Both the position numbers and the translations under genes were made by a program. This document shows positions 9,157 to 17,345 of a stretch of DNA of 64,000 nucleotides, piece by piece (position 1 is the first letter of the stretch; the number at the start of each line of letters is the position of its first letter). The DNA comes from Halodurantibacterium flavum (GTDB lineage Bacteria; Pseudomonadota; Alphaproteobacteria; Rhodobacterales; Rhodobacteraceae), in NCBI RefSeq assembly GCF_042681825.1, contig NZ_JBHUGH010000005.1, positions 124,001 to 188,000 on the forward strand, given 5' to 3'. Below the pieces are notes generated by a model, which did not search any database, was not told the origin of the DNA, and worked only from the letters and a program-made list of their open reading frames with translations.

Positions 9157-9432
9157 AGCGCTTACGCCAGATTTCCCGAAGAATGGGGTGAACACCAGGA
9201 GGAGATACTGGAACCGTCCTTTGAAAGCAGGTTGGAGGCCTATTTCTTCTTGCGCAACGAGGATAACTTGCTTGGCGTTGAGCCCTAATGGCTGCCGGGA
9301 ATGGGGCCGCAGCCTCCAGTTGTTCTCGAAAGCGATGACATCTTCGGCCGGCATGTCTGGCGCGAGGCGTTCGAGAATGCTGAACCGAAATTTGTAAGGT
9401 CGCGGCCGCGCAATTCGCGGTTCCTACCGTAA
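9157..9432 (+). pseudogene. Possible decayed coding remnant
   Basis: One plus-strand frame reads like protein for about 90 codons but has an in-frame TAA at 9286-9288 and no plausible start. The first half includes PEEWGEHQEEILEPSF and LEAYFFLRNEDNLLGVEP. The second half includes PPVVLESDDIFGRHVWREAFENAEP. I do not recognise the family. It lies between fliG and the tRNA-Ser, next to a horizontally acquired island, where gene debris is common. Only the amino-acid composition supports the call. Confidence 0.3.
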
Positions 9433-9875
9433 CCATTGTGGGCGTAGCTTTTCCACCGGTCGTAAATCTTGTAGCGGCCCTAGGCAGAGCCGACCTAGGG
9501 TCGGCGATCGCCTTCACCGAAAGTAAGGTAGATGCCGCGCCATTCGGCTAACCTTCTTGCATCGGCGACTTCATCCTTGCGCTCCGCCTTGCGGATGAGA
9601 GAAGGTTATGCGGCCCCGCTCCCAGAACCATCGATCAGACCTGCAAGGTCCGGACGGGAAACTTCGCTGCCTTCCCACCCCGCGGCGCTGTTGAATGTGT
9701 CTTCCTCCCTAGCAAAATCCGCTCTTCGCAAGCCAGTGCCGGGCGAGCACGGAAAAACCTGGGTCCTGAACCTTGACCGCCGCCAAGCAACGGGACTGAC
9801 TCATCGCCTTTATTTCCTGAAACCCCGCAATTATCCTTGAAGTCCCTCGCAGCCTCACGCTAGAGAGACCCCCAC
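9433..9875. other. Intergenic region without a recognised gene
   Basis: This 443-base stretch upstream of tRNA-Ser carries no ORF that I can support in any frame. It probably contains the tRNA promoter. Together with the remnant before it, the region looks like decayed DNA. Confidence 0.5.
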
Positions 9876-9965
9876 GGAGCGGTGGCCGAGTGGTCGAAGG
9901 CGCACGCCTGGAAAGTGTGTAGGCGGGAAACCGTCTCGAGGGTTCGAATCCCTCTCGCTCCGCCA
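9876..9965 (+). tRNA. tRNA-Ser(GGA)
   Basis: This is a 90-nt class-II tRNA. The acceptor GGAGCGG pairs with TCGCTCC, followed by a G discriminator and an encoded CCA. The D-arm is GCC..GGC. The anticodon stem CACGC/GTGTG encloses loop CTGGAAA, giving anticodon GGA, which reads UCC/UCU. A long variable arm and GGTTCGAATCC T-arm follow. It borders a lower-GC defence operon, a common genomic-island site. Confidence 0.97.
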
Positions 9966-9991
9966 CTCGCCCTCGCGAAAGCGTTCTCCCG

Positions 9992-10012
9992 ATCCGGCCG
10001 CGGCCGGATTTT
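9992..10012 (+). terminator. Intrinsic terminator of tRNA-Ser
   Basis: A perfect 8-bp stem, ATCCGGCC/GGCCGGAT with a two-base centre, is followed by a short T run, 26 nt after the tRNA 3' end. Confidence 0.75.
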
Positions 10013-10326
10013 CCCGTGTTTTCAAAGGCGTTTGCGGAATGGGTTGAGCACCGCCGAGGCGGCTGTTGGCCCAAAATCCGTTCTCTTGGCTGGTTATTCT
10101 CTGGACCTGATGACTGCGCTATTTCAGTAAACAGCTTGCAAGACGCTGTATCAAAACAGATTTTGTGCGCGGCACCTGAGCACTTCGACGCCAGCGGCGT
10201 TTGGTCGGGCGGAACAGAAATCGAACACTCTCCCAAAAAAAATCGGCAAGTGAAAGAATGGACTGCTCCGTCAAATTCCGTTCACGAAAGCCTATCTTCG
10301 CGAGGCAGAGTGCTCCTCAGAAGCCG
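10013..10326. other. Intergenic, no gene seen
   Basis: This stretch between the tRNA terminator and the 3' end of the mcrC-like gene is lower in GC and contains an A-run near 10235. The small ORFs here lack coding character. It is a candidate island junction, but no tRNA-end repeat was found in the window. Confidence 0.5.
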
Positions 10327-11616
10327 CTAAAGGCTCTTGGCAAGCGCATCAGCAAAGCGCTTCAAGCCACGCCGCTCTGAGATACGACAAACACCAAGTT
10401 CAACTGCCCGGATGAGTACACCGTCTGCTACAGCCCTTGCAAATTCTGCTGCATGTCCGACCTCGTAGTGAGAGGAAGGCGCGTCGTCCACTGTCCGCGG
10501 ATAGACCAGCACCACCTCGAAGATCCCCGTTGCGCGCGAGAACGCCAAAGATTCATAGATATCGGCATTGGAAATCGAGGTAGTAGAGCGATCCACATGC
10601 CCTTTGTATTTTGCGTCCACGATGACCCGGCGCGAACCAGTGGTATTGGGAATCGTGACAATCGCGTCGGGAACGACGTTGAGCACTCTTACTTCGCCAT
10701 CCTGCGTTCTCGTCCCGAGCCTTCTGGGTGACTGGAGCAGCACATTCTTGGGCAAAAGTGCGTTGCGGAGCGATAGCGAAACGAGCTGCTCCCAAACTTG
10801 CCATGTCTGCATGACGTAGCCTGGCGCAAGAGCGTTCTTCGGATCATAGGCCCCGCCAAGCCCCCGCAGGATGTCGAGAGAAAGATCAAATGTTGGTTGC
10901 CAAGCGCGCGAACGGCTCGGCATTCGCCGATCCTGAAGACGTGATGGCCTTTGCTGATGCGGAAGATGTTGCGCAAGACGCTCAAGACGTACGCGGGTTT
11001 CGACGTCGGGAACAATGGGCGCAAGACCAGCCGCAGCCGCCCTGATTACAGCATTGTAGGGATTTTCGCGGGTGAAGGAGGTCACCGATTGCGGAAAGCC
11101 TTCCTCCGTTGGAACAGACAGATCCTCGGGATCAAAATCCCCTTCAATGGCGAACTCGCTGTGGGACAAACGGCGATAGGTTCGCAGTGGTCTACGCTGG
11201 TTTTTCCAGTACATTTCGACAAGAGAGCGACCGATCAGTGTCGCAAGATCTGAAGTCGCGCGTGCCGATGATTTCAATCCCTCGTTGTCGAGTAGCCGCC
11301 CATGGTGTGAAAGCGTGGCCAGAAGGAAGAAGTCCTCACGCCACCCGGGTGCATTTCCGAGAAATTTAGGAGCAATTTCGAGTTCCAGACCTGACGCAAG
11401 GACAAGCAAACCCGCCACATTCTGAAACTGAAAGCGGTCGGCATTAATGGATAGCGGAACGCTCGCCAGTCCGAGGATACCGCGCACACGGTCTCCGGCA
11501 CGGAGCAAAAGCTCGCGCGCGGTGGACGCTGAAACATCGCTACGCTTGGCAATTTCCTCGTGGAGAGCCGAAGGCTTCGCATACTCAACTGCTGTGAAGC
11601 GCTGCCATTGGCGCAT
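10327..11616 (-). CDS. McrC-like PD-(D/E)XK restriction endonuclease subunit
   Basis: This 429-aa protein resembles McrC, the nuclease partner of the McrB AAA+ motor in 5-methylcytosine-dependent (type IV) restriction. The N-terminal half matches the McrC beta domain (ASGLELEIAPKFLG). The C-terminal nuclease shows PDAIVTI followed by IVDAKYK, giving catalytic candidates Asp317, Asp334 and Lys336. It is the last gene of a five-gene operon, 5 nt after the AAA+ gene. GC content is visibly below the flanking chromosome, which suggests transfer. What methylation state it attacks is unknown, because two methyltransferases are encoded in the same operon. Confidence 0.85.
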   Translation of the reverse strand: MRQWQRFTAVEYAKPSALHEEIAKRSDVSASTARELLLRAGDRVRGILGLASVPLSINADRFQFQNVAGLLVLASGLELEIAPKFLGNAPGWREDFFLLATLSHHGRLLDNEGLKSSARATSDLATLIGRSLVEMYWKNQRRPLRTYRRLSHSEFAIEGDFDPEDLSVPTEEGFPQSVTSFTRENPYNAVIRAAAAGLAPIVPDVETRVRLERLAQHLPHQQRPSRLQDRRMPSRSRAWQPTFDLSLDILRGLGGAYDPKNALAPGYVMQTWQVWEQLVSLSLRNALLPKNVLLQSPRRLGTRTQDGEVRVLNVVPDAIVTIPNTTGSRRVIVDAKYKGHVDRSTTSISNADIYESLAFSRATGIFEVVLVYPRTVDDAPSSHYEVGHAAEFARAVADGVLIRAVELGVCRISERRGLKRFADALAKSL

Positions 11617-11621
11617 GACGA

Positions 11622-12740
11622 CTAAACAGCCCTTTGGGACAGGGCGACAAACAGATCATAGACCTGCGAAGCATCAATGCTCACCGGACCATTGATCATG
11701 GCGCGGGGGGCATCTCCGAAGGAGGTTTCTTCCAAGCTGTACGGGTTTCCGGCAATGCCGCGATCTGCGTTCAAGACGATGGCGGTTCCGCGTACGTCAC
11801 CGAAGAACGCTTCATCGATGTGATTTTTGACCGTTCGCCATGCTGTCGCAAAGTGGGCAAGAGCCTCAGCCACGTTTGAGGGCTTGGCGTTGTTGGCCAT
11901 GAGCACGCCGTGACCGATCCTGAATTCCGGACCTCGTCCGAGTGCAATGCTTTGGTTTATCGCATCAAACGCTTGGATAGCAGCCTCGCTCACATCATCT
12001 GCGGAGCTAGGGCTTGGCGGCAAACTCGCGGTCGGTGTCGCGGAAATTCCGAAATGCGCCCGCAAAACCGAAGACTTGGGTTCCAGATTGAAAGGAGCCC
12101 AACGCCGAAGGAAGGCTACATCCAGCGGCTCGACCGAGACATCCGCCTGGTTCATTGCTGCTAGTATGTAGAGCCTCGATGGAAAAGCATACTCGATCAG
12201 ATCGCCGTCTGCCGGATTGATCAAATCGAAGAACTGTGTTGCAGGCGTTGACTTGCCGTCCGGTGCAAGGCGCTTGTCGGATTCGATGGCGACGATAGCT
12301 CCACCGAAAACTTGTACGGTCGGGCCGCGGTTGATTTCATCAATAATAAGCAGCGCCGCGCTGTCCGGCTGCTTTGCATACTCACTGGCACGGTAGAGAA
12401 TGCCTTCGGTAATTCTGAACGTGCCCGGTGGCGTACCTGTGCGGACGTCAGGCATCACGCCTGTCAGGAAATCACGGTACTTGCTGGACTGATGAAGAAC
12501 GCAGCGAAAGACCTTCCGGTTGGAGGACGTCCCCATTGCCCCCGGCAGGGTTGTCGTAGGCGTGGGCGGGATGGGGACTGGTGCACCTGGCTGATGAATG
12601 GGCGTGCTGGAGTGCCCCTTAGCTTCAAAGAGGCTCGCAACCTCACTCAGCAGCATGGACTTGCCCGTGCCCGGCGGCCCGGCAAGCAGGACGTTGCGGC
12701 GGTTTTCCAGCAGGTCCAGAATGTCGTTGGCGTCAGACAT
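11622..12740 (-). CDS. McrB/MoxR-like AAA+ ATPase lacking an N-terminal recognition domain
   Basis: This 372-aa AAA+ NTPase is probably the motor that activates the McrC-like nuclease. Walker A is GPPGTGKS (21-28) and Walker B is LLIIDEINRG (130-139). MNQADVSVEPLDVAFLRRW begins near 196 and corresponds to the MNTADRS signature of McrB GTPases. A Pro/Thr-rich insertion occupies about 47-68. Classical McrB has about 160 residues of DNA-recognition domain before the AAA+ core; here Walker A begins at residue 21, so that domain is absent. The 188-aa gene directly upstream overlaps it by 8 bases and may supply that role. Confidence 0.85.
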   Translation of the reverse strand: MSDANDILDLLENRRNVLLAGPPGTGKSMLLSEVASLFEAKGHSSTPIHQPGAPVPIPPTPTTTLPGAMGTSSNRKVFRCVLHQSSKYRDFLTGVMPDVRTGTPPGTFRITEGILYRASEYAKQPDSAALLIIDEINRGPTVQVFGGAIVAIESDKRLAPDGKSTPATQFFDLINPADGDLIEYAFPSRLYILAAMNQADVSVEPLDVAFLRRWAPFNLEPKSSVLRAHFGISATPTASLPPSPSSADDVSEAAIQAFDAINQSIALGRGPEFRIGHGVLMANNAKPSNVAEALAHFATAWRTVKNHIDEAFFGDVRGTAIVLNADRGIAGNPYSLEETSFGDAPRAMINGPVSIDASQVYDLFVALSQRAV

Positions 12741-13299
12741 GTGGGTATTGCTCTTTTGTTACCAGGTCTAGAAACGCTGACTTGCAGCCGTCGTCGAACC
12801 AATCCTGCGCAAACTTCTTGATTTTCGGATCCCAATTTTGGGTAAGAAGACTCGTCTCGGTCGTGAAATACAGCCAAATATCTCCATTGGCTTGCTGGAA
12901 CATCATGAAAACCGAACGACCGCCACTGGGATCGTTTTGGATCAAGCCATCAAGCGCAAACTCGGAGATGCGTGCTATTCGGCATTCATTCGGGCGCGCG
13001 TCCGTGGCAGGCCATATCTCCATGGTGGCGCTCTTATCACCCGTTGGTTCATGCCAAGTGACCGTGCCACTCAGAACTTCGATTTGAGACGTAACCCCTT
13101 TTGCCTTACGTGTCTTGGTTGTCTTGTTCGGGAACATGCGCCGAAAAAAAGGCAAGAACTCGGTTTCCGGTCGAAAACGCAGATCGCGAGCGCCACCCCC
13201 GCTGTCGGCGTCATTTGACTTGGCGATAAACTTTCGACGATCTCCGTCTTCGATATTTTGAAGGAGAACCCGTTCAATGGCCTGCGAACTACTGCTCAC
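12733..13299 (-). CDS. Hypothetical protein of a restriction operon (possible recognition subunit)
   Basis: This is a 188-aa soluble protein with no family that I recognise. A conserved-looking N-terminal block contains SGGGARDLRFRPETEFLPFFRRMFP. The middle is beta-rich (VLSGTVTWHEP, SATMEIWPA) and the C-terminal third is aromatic (DIWLYFTTET). There is no catalytic motif, signal peptide or membrane segment. It overlaps the methyltransferase upstream (4 nt) and the AAA+ gene downstream (8 nt), so it is translated with both. Its place in the operon equals the missing McrB N-terminal domain, so a DNA-recognition role is an inference. Confidence 0.7.
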   Translation of the reverse strand: MSSSSQAIERVLLQNIEDGDRRKFIAKSNDADSGGGARDLRFRPETEFLPFFRRMFPNKTTKTRKAKGVTSQIEVLSGTVTWHEPTGDKSATMEIWPATDARPNECRIARISEFALDGLIQNDPSGGRSVFMMFQQANGDIWLYFTTETSLLTQNWDPKIKKFAQDWFDDGCKSAFLDLVTKEQYPHV

Positions 13300-15518
13300 C
13301 GCACAACCTCGTTGGATTTTTCTTGGATGCTGTTGACGAACTCGGAGCTGACATAGGGTATAGCGCCGAGTTTGCGCGCGCGTTCCACACGTTGGGCGCT
13401 TTGTTCACTTCCCGTTTCTGCGTTCCGGAGCCAAGCCGAAAGCAGGACGTCTTCTGTGACGGTGGACGATGTCTCGCCCTGTATTGCGGGTTGGCCGCGA
13501 TCCAACAGGGGGAAGTCCTGCAACATGAGCCGTAGGTCATCCTCGGAACAACCATAGGCGCGTGCGACCAGAACGTCCGCTTCGCAGCGCAGTTCGGCAA
13601 TGCGCCAAACATTCTCAAAGCTCGAATTTTTTGACTGGTCAAGCTCATGCAATTTTCGGGCGAGGCCAATCAGGCGCTGTGCAGGGAGTGAACTGATATC
13701 AAGGTTGGGTAGTCGAAGGGAGAGCAGGACGAAGTAATTTACTGTCGTCGTAACGATCCGCCGAAGCAGCCAATCGAAAGGAAGCGAGTTGACAATGGCG
13801 AGCCAAAGGAAAAGCCGATCATCCGATGGGTCATTGGGGAAAGAAATCGTCGGAACCTTGTTCCCGCAGATGACCTCTGGTGGGATCAACGCAGCCATCA
13901 TTGATCGTTCGTTGGTTTGCCCCGTAATATCACAAAAGCCTACGCGCATGCGCCGAGAGCGCCGCGAAGCTTCTGCGGACGCGACTCTCAACGGCAGCCA
14001 GAACTGTGGTGCGACCCTGCTTTGACCTGGCGGGAGATTGTACCAAACGGCGCTTCTTCCTTCACCAGAGACATAAGATTTGCAGCCCAGACGGTGGGGT
14101 TGGACCATTCGGCCCTCAATGACCGGAAGGCATCCTTTTTCTGGCCGTTTCACGAAATAGCGGCGGCCGTGAGTCATATCGACCTCACGGCAAAACTCAG
14201 GATACCAAGGTGAATCCTCGGATGAGATCACCGACCCGTTGTTCTGCATTTTCTTGAAAAGATGCCATTCCTCTGCCGAGCGCACTTCGGGAAGAGTAAG
14301 GTCGGAGCGCAAATGCTCGATATCCTTGAGCGCAAGACGTACCTGCGGTGCGGGTATGACGCGCTCGCTATTGGCACTTGCATGGCCAATCTTCACTGCC
14401 GCTAGCGCCTTGCTGGAACTCGCCTTGCGGCGATAATTTACAACAAGAAACTTAAACCGCGTGTCAATGGCGAAATGCCGTGCACGATTTTCCATTATGG
14501 TGAAGGCAAGATCATCCGTACCCTCTACGAGCGCCCGCCGCAGAGTTTCAGTGCTGAGCGAGCGGATCAGGCCTGCCGGAACCAAGAGAGCACCGTGTCC
14601 GCCTACCCGAGTCAGCTTGTAGAGAAGCTCGACAAAGGCGACGTAGAGATCAGGCTCGCCTTTTGCCAGGACAGGGTAGCGATCAATAAGTGATCCCGCC
14701 ATTGCGGCGCGCTCGGTTTTGGCTTTTTCGTACCCAGCAAGTGATTGCAGGCGGTAGCTCGTTCCGTAGTCGCGGGTTTCTCCGTTCGCTTTAGCGTATT
14801 CATGCCGTGTAAGCTTGACCTTTTCCCAAGGAGGGTTTGCGATCACGACGTCAAAACCGTCTTCACTTAGCTCAAGCCAAGTGGCGTCAGGTACAAGCAG
14901 GCTGTCCTGTGCTCGCCAGCGGGCGCACATCGTTGCGATGGCATCCAAGTCATCGGTCAGCGACGCGAGTGACAACCGAGTGCCGCGCAAAGCGAGCGGT
15001 GAAAGATCGGCGGCATAAACGGACTCGCGAAGCCATTCGCTGGCTAGTAGACGATCCGGTCCACAGGCCACGATGGAAACGGCTGTCAGCAATATCCCGG
15101 CACCGCAGGCCGGATCGAGAACCTTAGCCCCTTTCGTAAAATGCACGTCAACGCTGTGAGCGAGATGCAGGGCTAGCCGAAAGTCCGTGTGATACGCGCC
15201 GTTATTTCGTTGCTCACTGTGATCGAGTGCTTCCCGAGCCAGCGCGCTTAAGCAAAGCGAGGGGTGAATGCCGGTATCATTTAACAGCAGAACAAGCGCT
15301 TTCGCATCATCAAGCAGGCGCTCAGGGGCCATCAAGGGTTTGATCGCGAACTTCGAGCAAAATGCTTGAAAATCAAATCCACCAAGGCGGGCAGATGCCG
15401 CTTCCAATAGCTGGAAGCGCAACTCATCGTTGTTCCCGCGATAGCGTCTCAGGCATTGAGATATGTAGGCATCGGCCTTTGTAAGACGTTTGCCCTCAAC
15501 TGTACTCGATGGTTTCAT
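13296..15518 (-). CDS. Large N6-adenine-type DNA methyltransferase
   Basis: This 740-aa class-I SAM-dependent methyltransferase probably methylates adenine in the host recognition site. The SAM-binding motif I is LDPACGAGILLTA (134-146) and catalytic motif IV is NPPW (228-231), in the gamma-type order of Eco57I-like enzymes. Residues from about 350 on form a long target-recognition and helical region (CGNKVPTISF, then LFLWLAIVNSLPFDWLLRR), as in type IIS/IIG methyltransferases. No nuclease motif was seen. It overlaps the D12 gene (15515-15518) and the 188-aa gene (13296-13299) by ATGA junctions. Confidence 0.85.
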   Translation of the reverse strand: MKPSSTVEGKRLTKADAYISQCLRRYRGNNDELRFQLLEAASARLGGFDFQAFCSKFAIKPLMAPERLLDDAKALVLLLNDTGIHPSLCLSALAREALDHSEQRNNGAYHTDFRLALHLAHSVDVHFTKGAKVLDPACGAGILLTAVSIVACGPDRLLASEWLRESVYAADLSPLALRGTRLSLASLTDDLDAIATMCARWRAQDSLLVPDATWLELSEDGFDVVIANPPWEKVKLTRHEYAKANGETRDYGTSYRLQSLAGYEKAKTERAAMAGSLIDRYPVLAKGEPDLYVAFVELLYKLTRVGGHGALLVPAGLIRSLSTETLRRALVEGTDDLAFTIMENRARHFAIDTRFKFLVVNYRRKASSSKALAAVKIGHASANSERVIPAPQVRLALKDIEHLRSDLTLPEVRSAEEWHLFKKMQNNGSVISSEDSPWYPEFCREVDMTHGRRYFVKRPEKGCLPVIEGRMVQPHRLGCKSYVSGEGRSAVWYNLPPGQSRVAPQFWLPLRVASAEASRRSRRMRVGFCDITGQTNERSMMAALIPPEVICGNKVPTISFPNDPSDDRLFLWLAIVNSLPFDWLLRRIVTTTVNYFVLLSLRLPNLDISSLPAQRLIGLARKLHELDQSKNSSFENVWRIAELRCEADVLVARAYGCSEDDLRLMLQDFPLLDRGQPAIQGETSSTVTEDVLLSAWLRNAETGSEQSAQRVERARKLGAIPYVSSEFVNSIQEKSNEVVR

Positions 15519-16558
15519 GCGGCGGCGCGCTTTGCTTCCTTGGTCTTCTCGATGCAGAAAAGCAGCTCTCCGACGTCGGAGGCGGCTTTGCTGGCGGCTT
15601 TGTTGGGGCGATAGCGACCGATATTCTGGAGCGAATGAACGCTGAGTTTTCCGATGCCAGCTAGAGAATCGGAAAGCGATTTGATCGGGACGTGACCTTC
15701 GGTGCTATAGGAAAGGAAAATACGGCGAGCCGGGAGTTCCGAAATAAGACGCTCGATAGCCTTCGCGGCTCTGACTTTATAGCAAAAGTCAGATGCTTTT
15801 TCTCGCCACGGACGAATGCCGCAGACCCCTTCAACTTGAGGCTCATCACCAAGGGCGATGGTTTCAAGAATGTGATAATAGGCTGCATATTGGCGTTTGG
15901 TGTAGGGAGGGTCAAGATAGACCGTATCCTCCGCCGCGCACGGCACCTGATGAACGTCCCGCGTGCTCATGGTCGCATGCGGAGAGGCTTCGAGATATTC
16001 GCCAGGCTCGATCACCAAGGCATCTAGCGATTGCCTCTGCCATTTGGACAGGAAGCAGCCGTAGGTTCCGGCAGTATTTGCGACGCGGTTTGAAGCGCGC
16101 ATCAAATCGGCAATGAGAACGCGCTCTTCATGTGGCGTGATTATATCGCCTTGCCGCCAGGCGCGGATCTTCTGCCGCATGCCATCGATTTTTTGAGCGT
16201 TCTCTTCGGTGAAATACATCCGGGAGACCTCGCAATGACCTGATGATGCTGGGCTGTACTCGCGCCAAATGAAGCCGCGTACGGGCAGTGCGTCATTAAG
16301 AGCAGCAATTGCGTTGTCGTAGCCCGAAAGCCCCTTAAAAGGGATATCGGCTTTGGACGTCACGCGCGCGTAGGACATGATGGCCGAGGAAGCCAAATGA
16401 TCGTTAACGTGAACGGGCCAGCCAGCGCGGGCCGCTGCTTCGGCTACTGCTCCTGTCCCCGAGAAGCCATCCACGAACACACCGCCGTCAGGCGCGCCAA
16501 TGTGATCAATGATGGCTTCCACAATACGCGCCTTGGAGCCAATGTACCGGAATGACAT
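15515..16558 (-). CDS. D12-class (Dam-like) adenine DNA methyltransferase
   Basis: This 347-aa protein begins with RYIGSKARIVEAI, the N-terminal motif X of D12-class N6-adenine methyltransferases. Motif I is FVDGFSGTGA (28-37) and catalytic motif IV is DPPYT (216-220). It probably modifies one strand of the target protected by the operon, the large methyltransferase doing the other. It is the first gene of the operon, with GGGAG about 10 nt before the ATG. Low GC compared with both flanks marks the operon as acquired. Confidence 0.88.
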   Translation of the reverse strand: MSFRYIGSKARIVEAIIDHIGAPDGGVFVDGFSGTGAVAEAAARAGWPVHVNDHLASSAIMSYARVTSKADIPFKGLSGYDNAIAALNDALPVRGFIWREYSPASSGHCEVSRMYFTEENAQKIDGMRQKIRAWRQGDIITPHEERVLIADLMRASNRVANTAGTYGCFLSKWQRQSLDALVIEPGEYLEASPHATMSTRDVHQVPCAAEDTVYLDPPYTKRQYAAYYHILETIALGDEPQVEGVCGIRPWREKASDFCYKVRAAKAIERLISELPARRIFLSYSTEGHVPIKSLSDSLAGIGKLSVHSLQNIGRYRPNKAASKAASDVGELLFCIEKTKEAKRAAA

Positions 16559-16961
16559 GCGTTCGGTCTCCCTGCCTGCTTGGTTTTTGTTGTCATGCCG
16601 GGAAATGAGCGGGGTGGCATGGATCGTTTCTTAGCCCATGCAGACTGCTCAGGCGTTAACAGTGGTGATTTGTTCGGTCTGATTGGGTAGCATGGGCTTA
16701 GGTTGGTCTACTCCGCCAACATTGCACATACGGCGAGCAGGACGCAATATATTGTAGGCTCGCGCAGCATGGATGCTACTGACTTGCTCGGCTGTTGCGC
16801 TCCGTTCGTAGTGGGGCCTGCATTTGATCTTGGACTTGTCACTCGATCGCCAGGAGCTTGAGTTTCCGAGCCTCATGAGGGCGCCCCTTGGTCCTGCCGC
16901 AGGGGAGCTGCTACGCAGCGATGGGCGAAGCCGACTGGCTTGATTGGGCCTTTGTCGCCGT
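16559..16961. other. Junction region between restriction operon and prophage
   Basis: These 403 bases hold the promoter side of the restriction operon and the 3' side of the recombinase operon. I see no supported gene; a 75-codon minus-strand ORF (16649-16876) lacks coding character. Serine-recombinase prophages usually have an att site next to the integrase module, so attL is expected here, but no core could be identified. Confidence 0.5.
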
Positions 16962-17345
16962 TCAGTCTAACCTCCACTCCCTGCGCTCCCACACCAACGG
17001 CACGTCCTTCAATACTCCCGCCAGCGTCACCTCCGGACCCTGCTTCCCGTCCAGGATTGCCTCGACCATGCAGGGCGCGAGCAGCGTGAGACGTAGGACA
17101 CGGGTCATGTAGGACGTCGCGATCCCCTCCCGCTCGGCCAGTTCTGCGATGGTAGCGAACTCACCCGACTCGAGCATCCGCTTCCAGCGGAAGGCGCGGG
17201 CTAGCGCCTTGACCAGCGTGTTGTCCATCCGCCGCAGCTGCGTGGCGCCCTCGGGCATCTGCATCTCCTTCCGCCCGCCACGCTTCACGACGCAGAATGG
17301 CACGTGGATTGTAACCGTCTCGGGGACCGCCGTCGCGCGGGTCAT
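16962..17345 (-). CDS. HTH-type accessory protein of the recombinase operon
   Basis: This 127-aa protein starts by ATGA overlap with the recombinase stop. It has a basic N terminus and a likely helix-turn-helix at ATIAELAEREGIATSYMTRVLRLTLLAP, resembling the ParB/KorB-like HTH found in small proteins beside serine recombinases of alphaproteobacteria. Proposed roles are regulation or directionality of recombination. It is the last gene of the operon, next to the presumed left attachment end. The frame extends upstream, but the ATG at 17345 is the supported start. Confidence 0.7.
   Translation of the reverse strand: MTRATAVPETVTIHVPFCVVKRGGRKEMQMPEGATQLRRMDNTLVKALARAFRWKRMLESGEFATIAELAEREGIATSYMTRVLRLTLLAPCMVEAILDGKQGPEVTLAGVLKDVPLVWERREWRLD

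Noticed and set aside
9709..10236. Minus-strand ORF containing EREGFEPSRR
   Set aside because: This is the well-known false translation of a tRNA-Ser antisense strand.
16649..16876. 75-codon minus-strand ORF
   Set aside because: No ribosome site, overlap or familiar sequence; isolated in the junction region.
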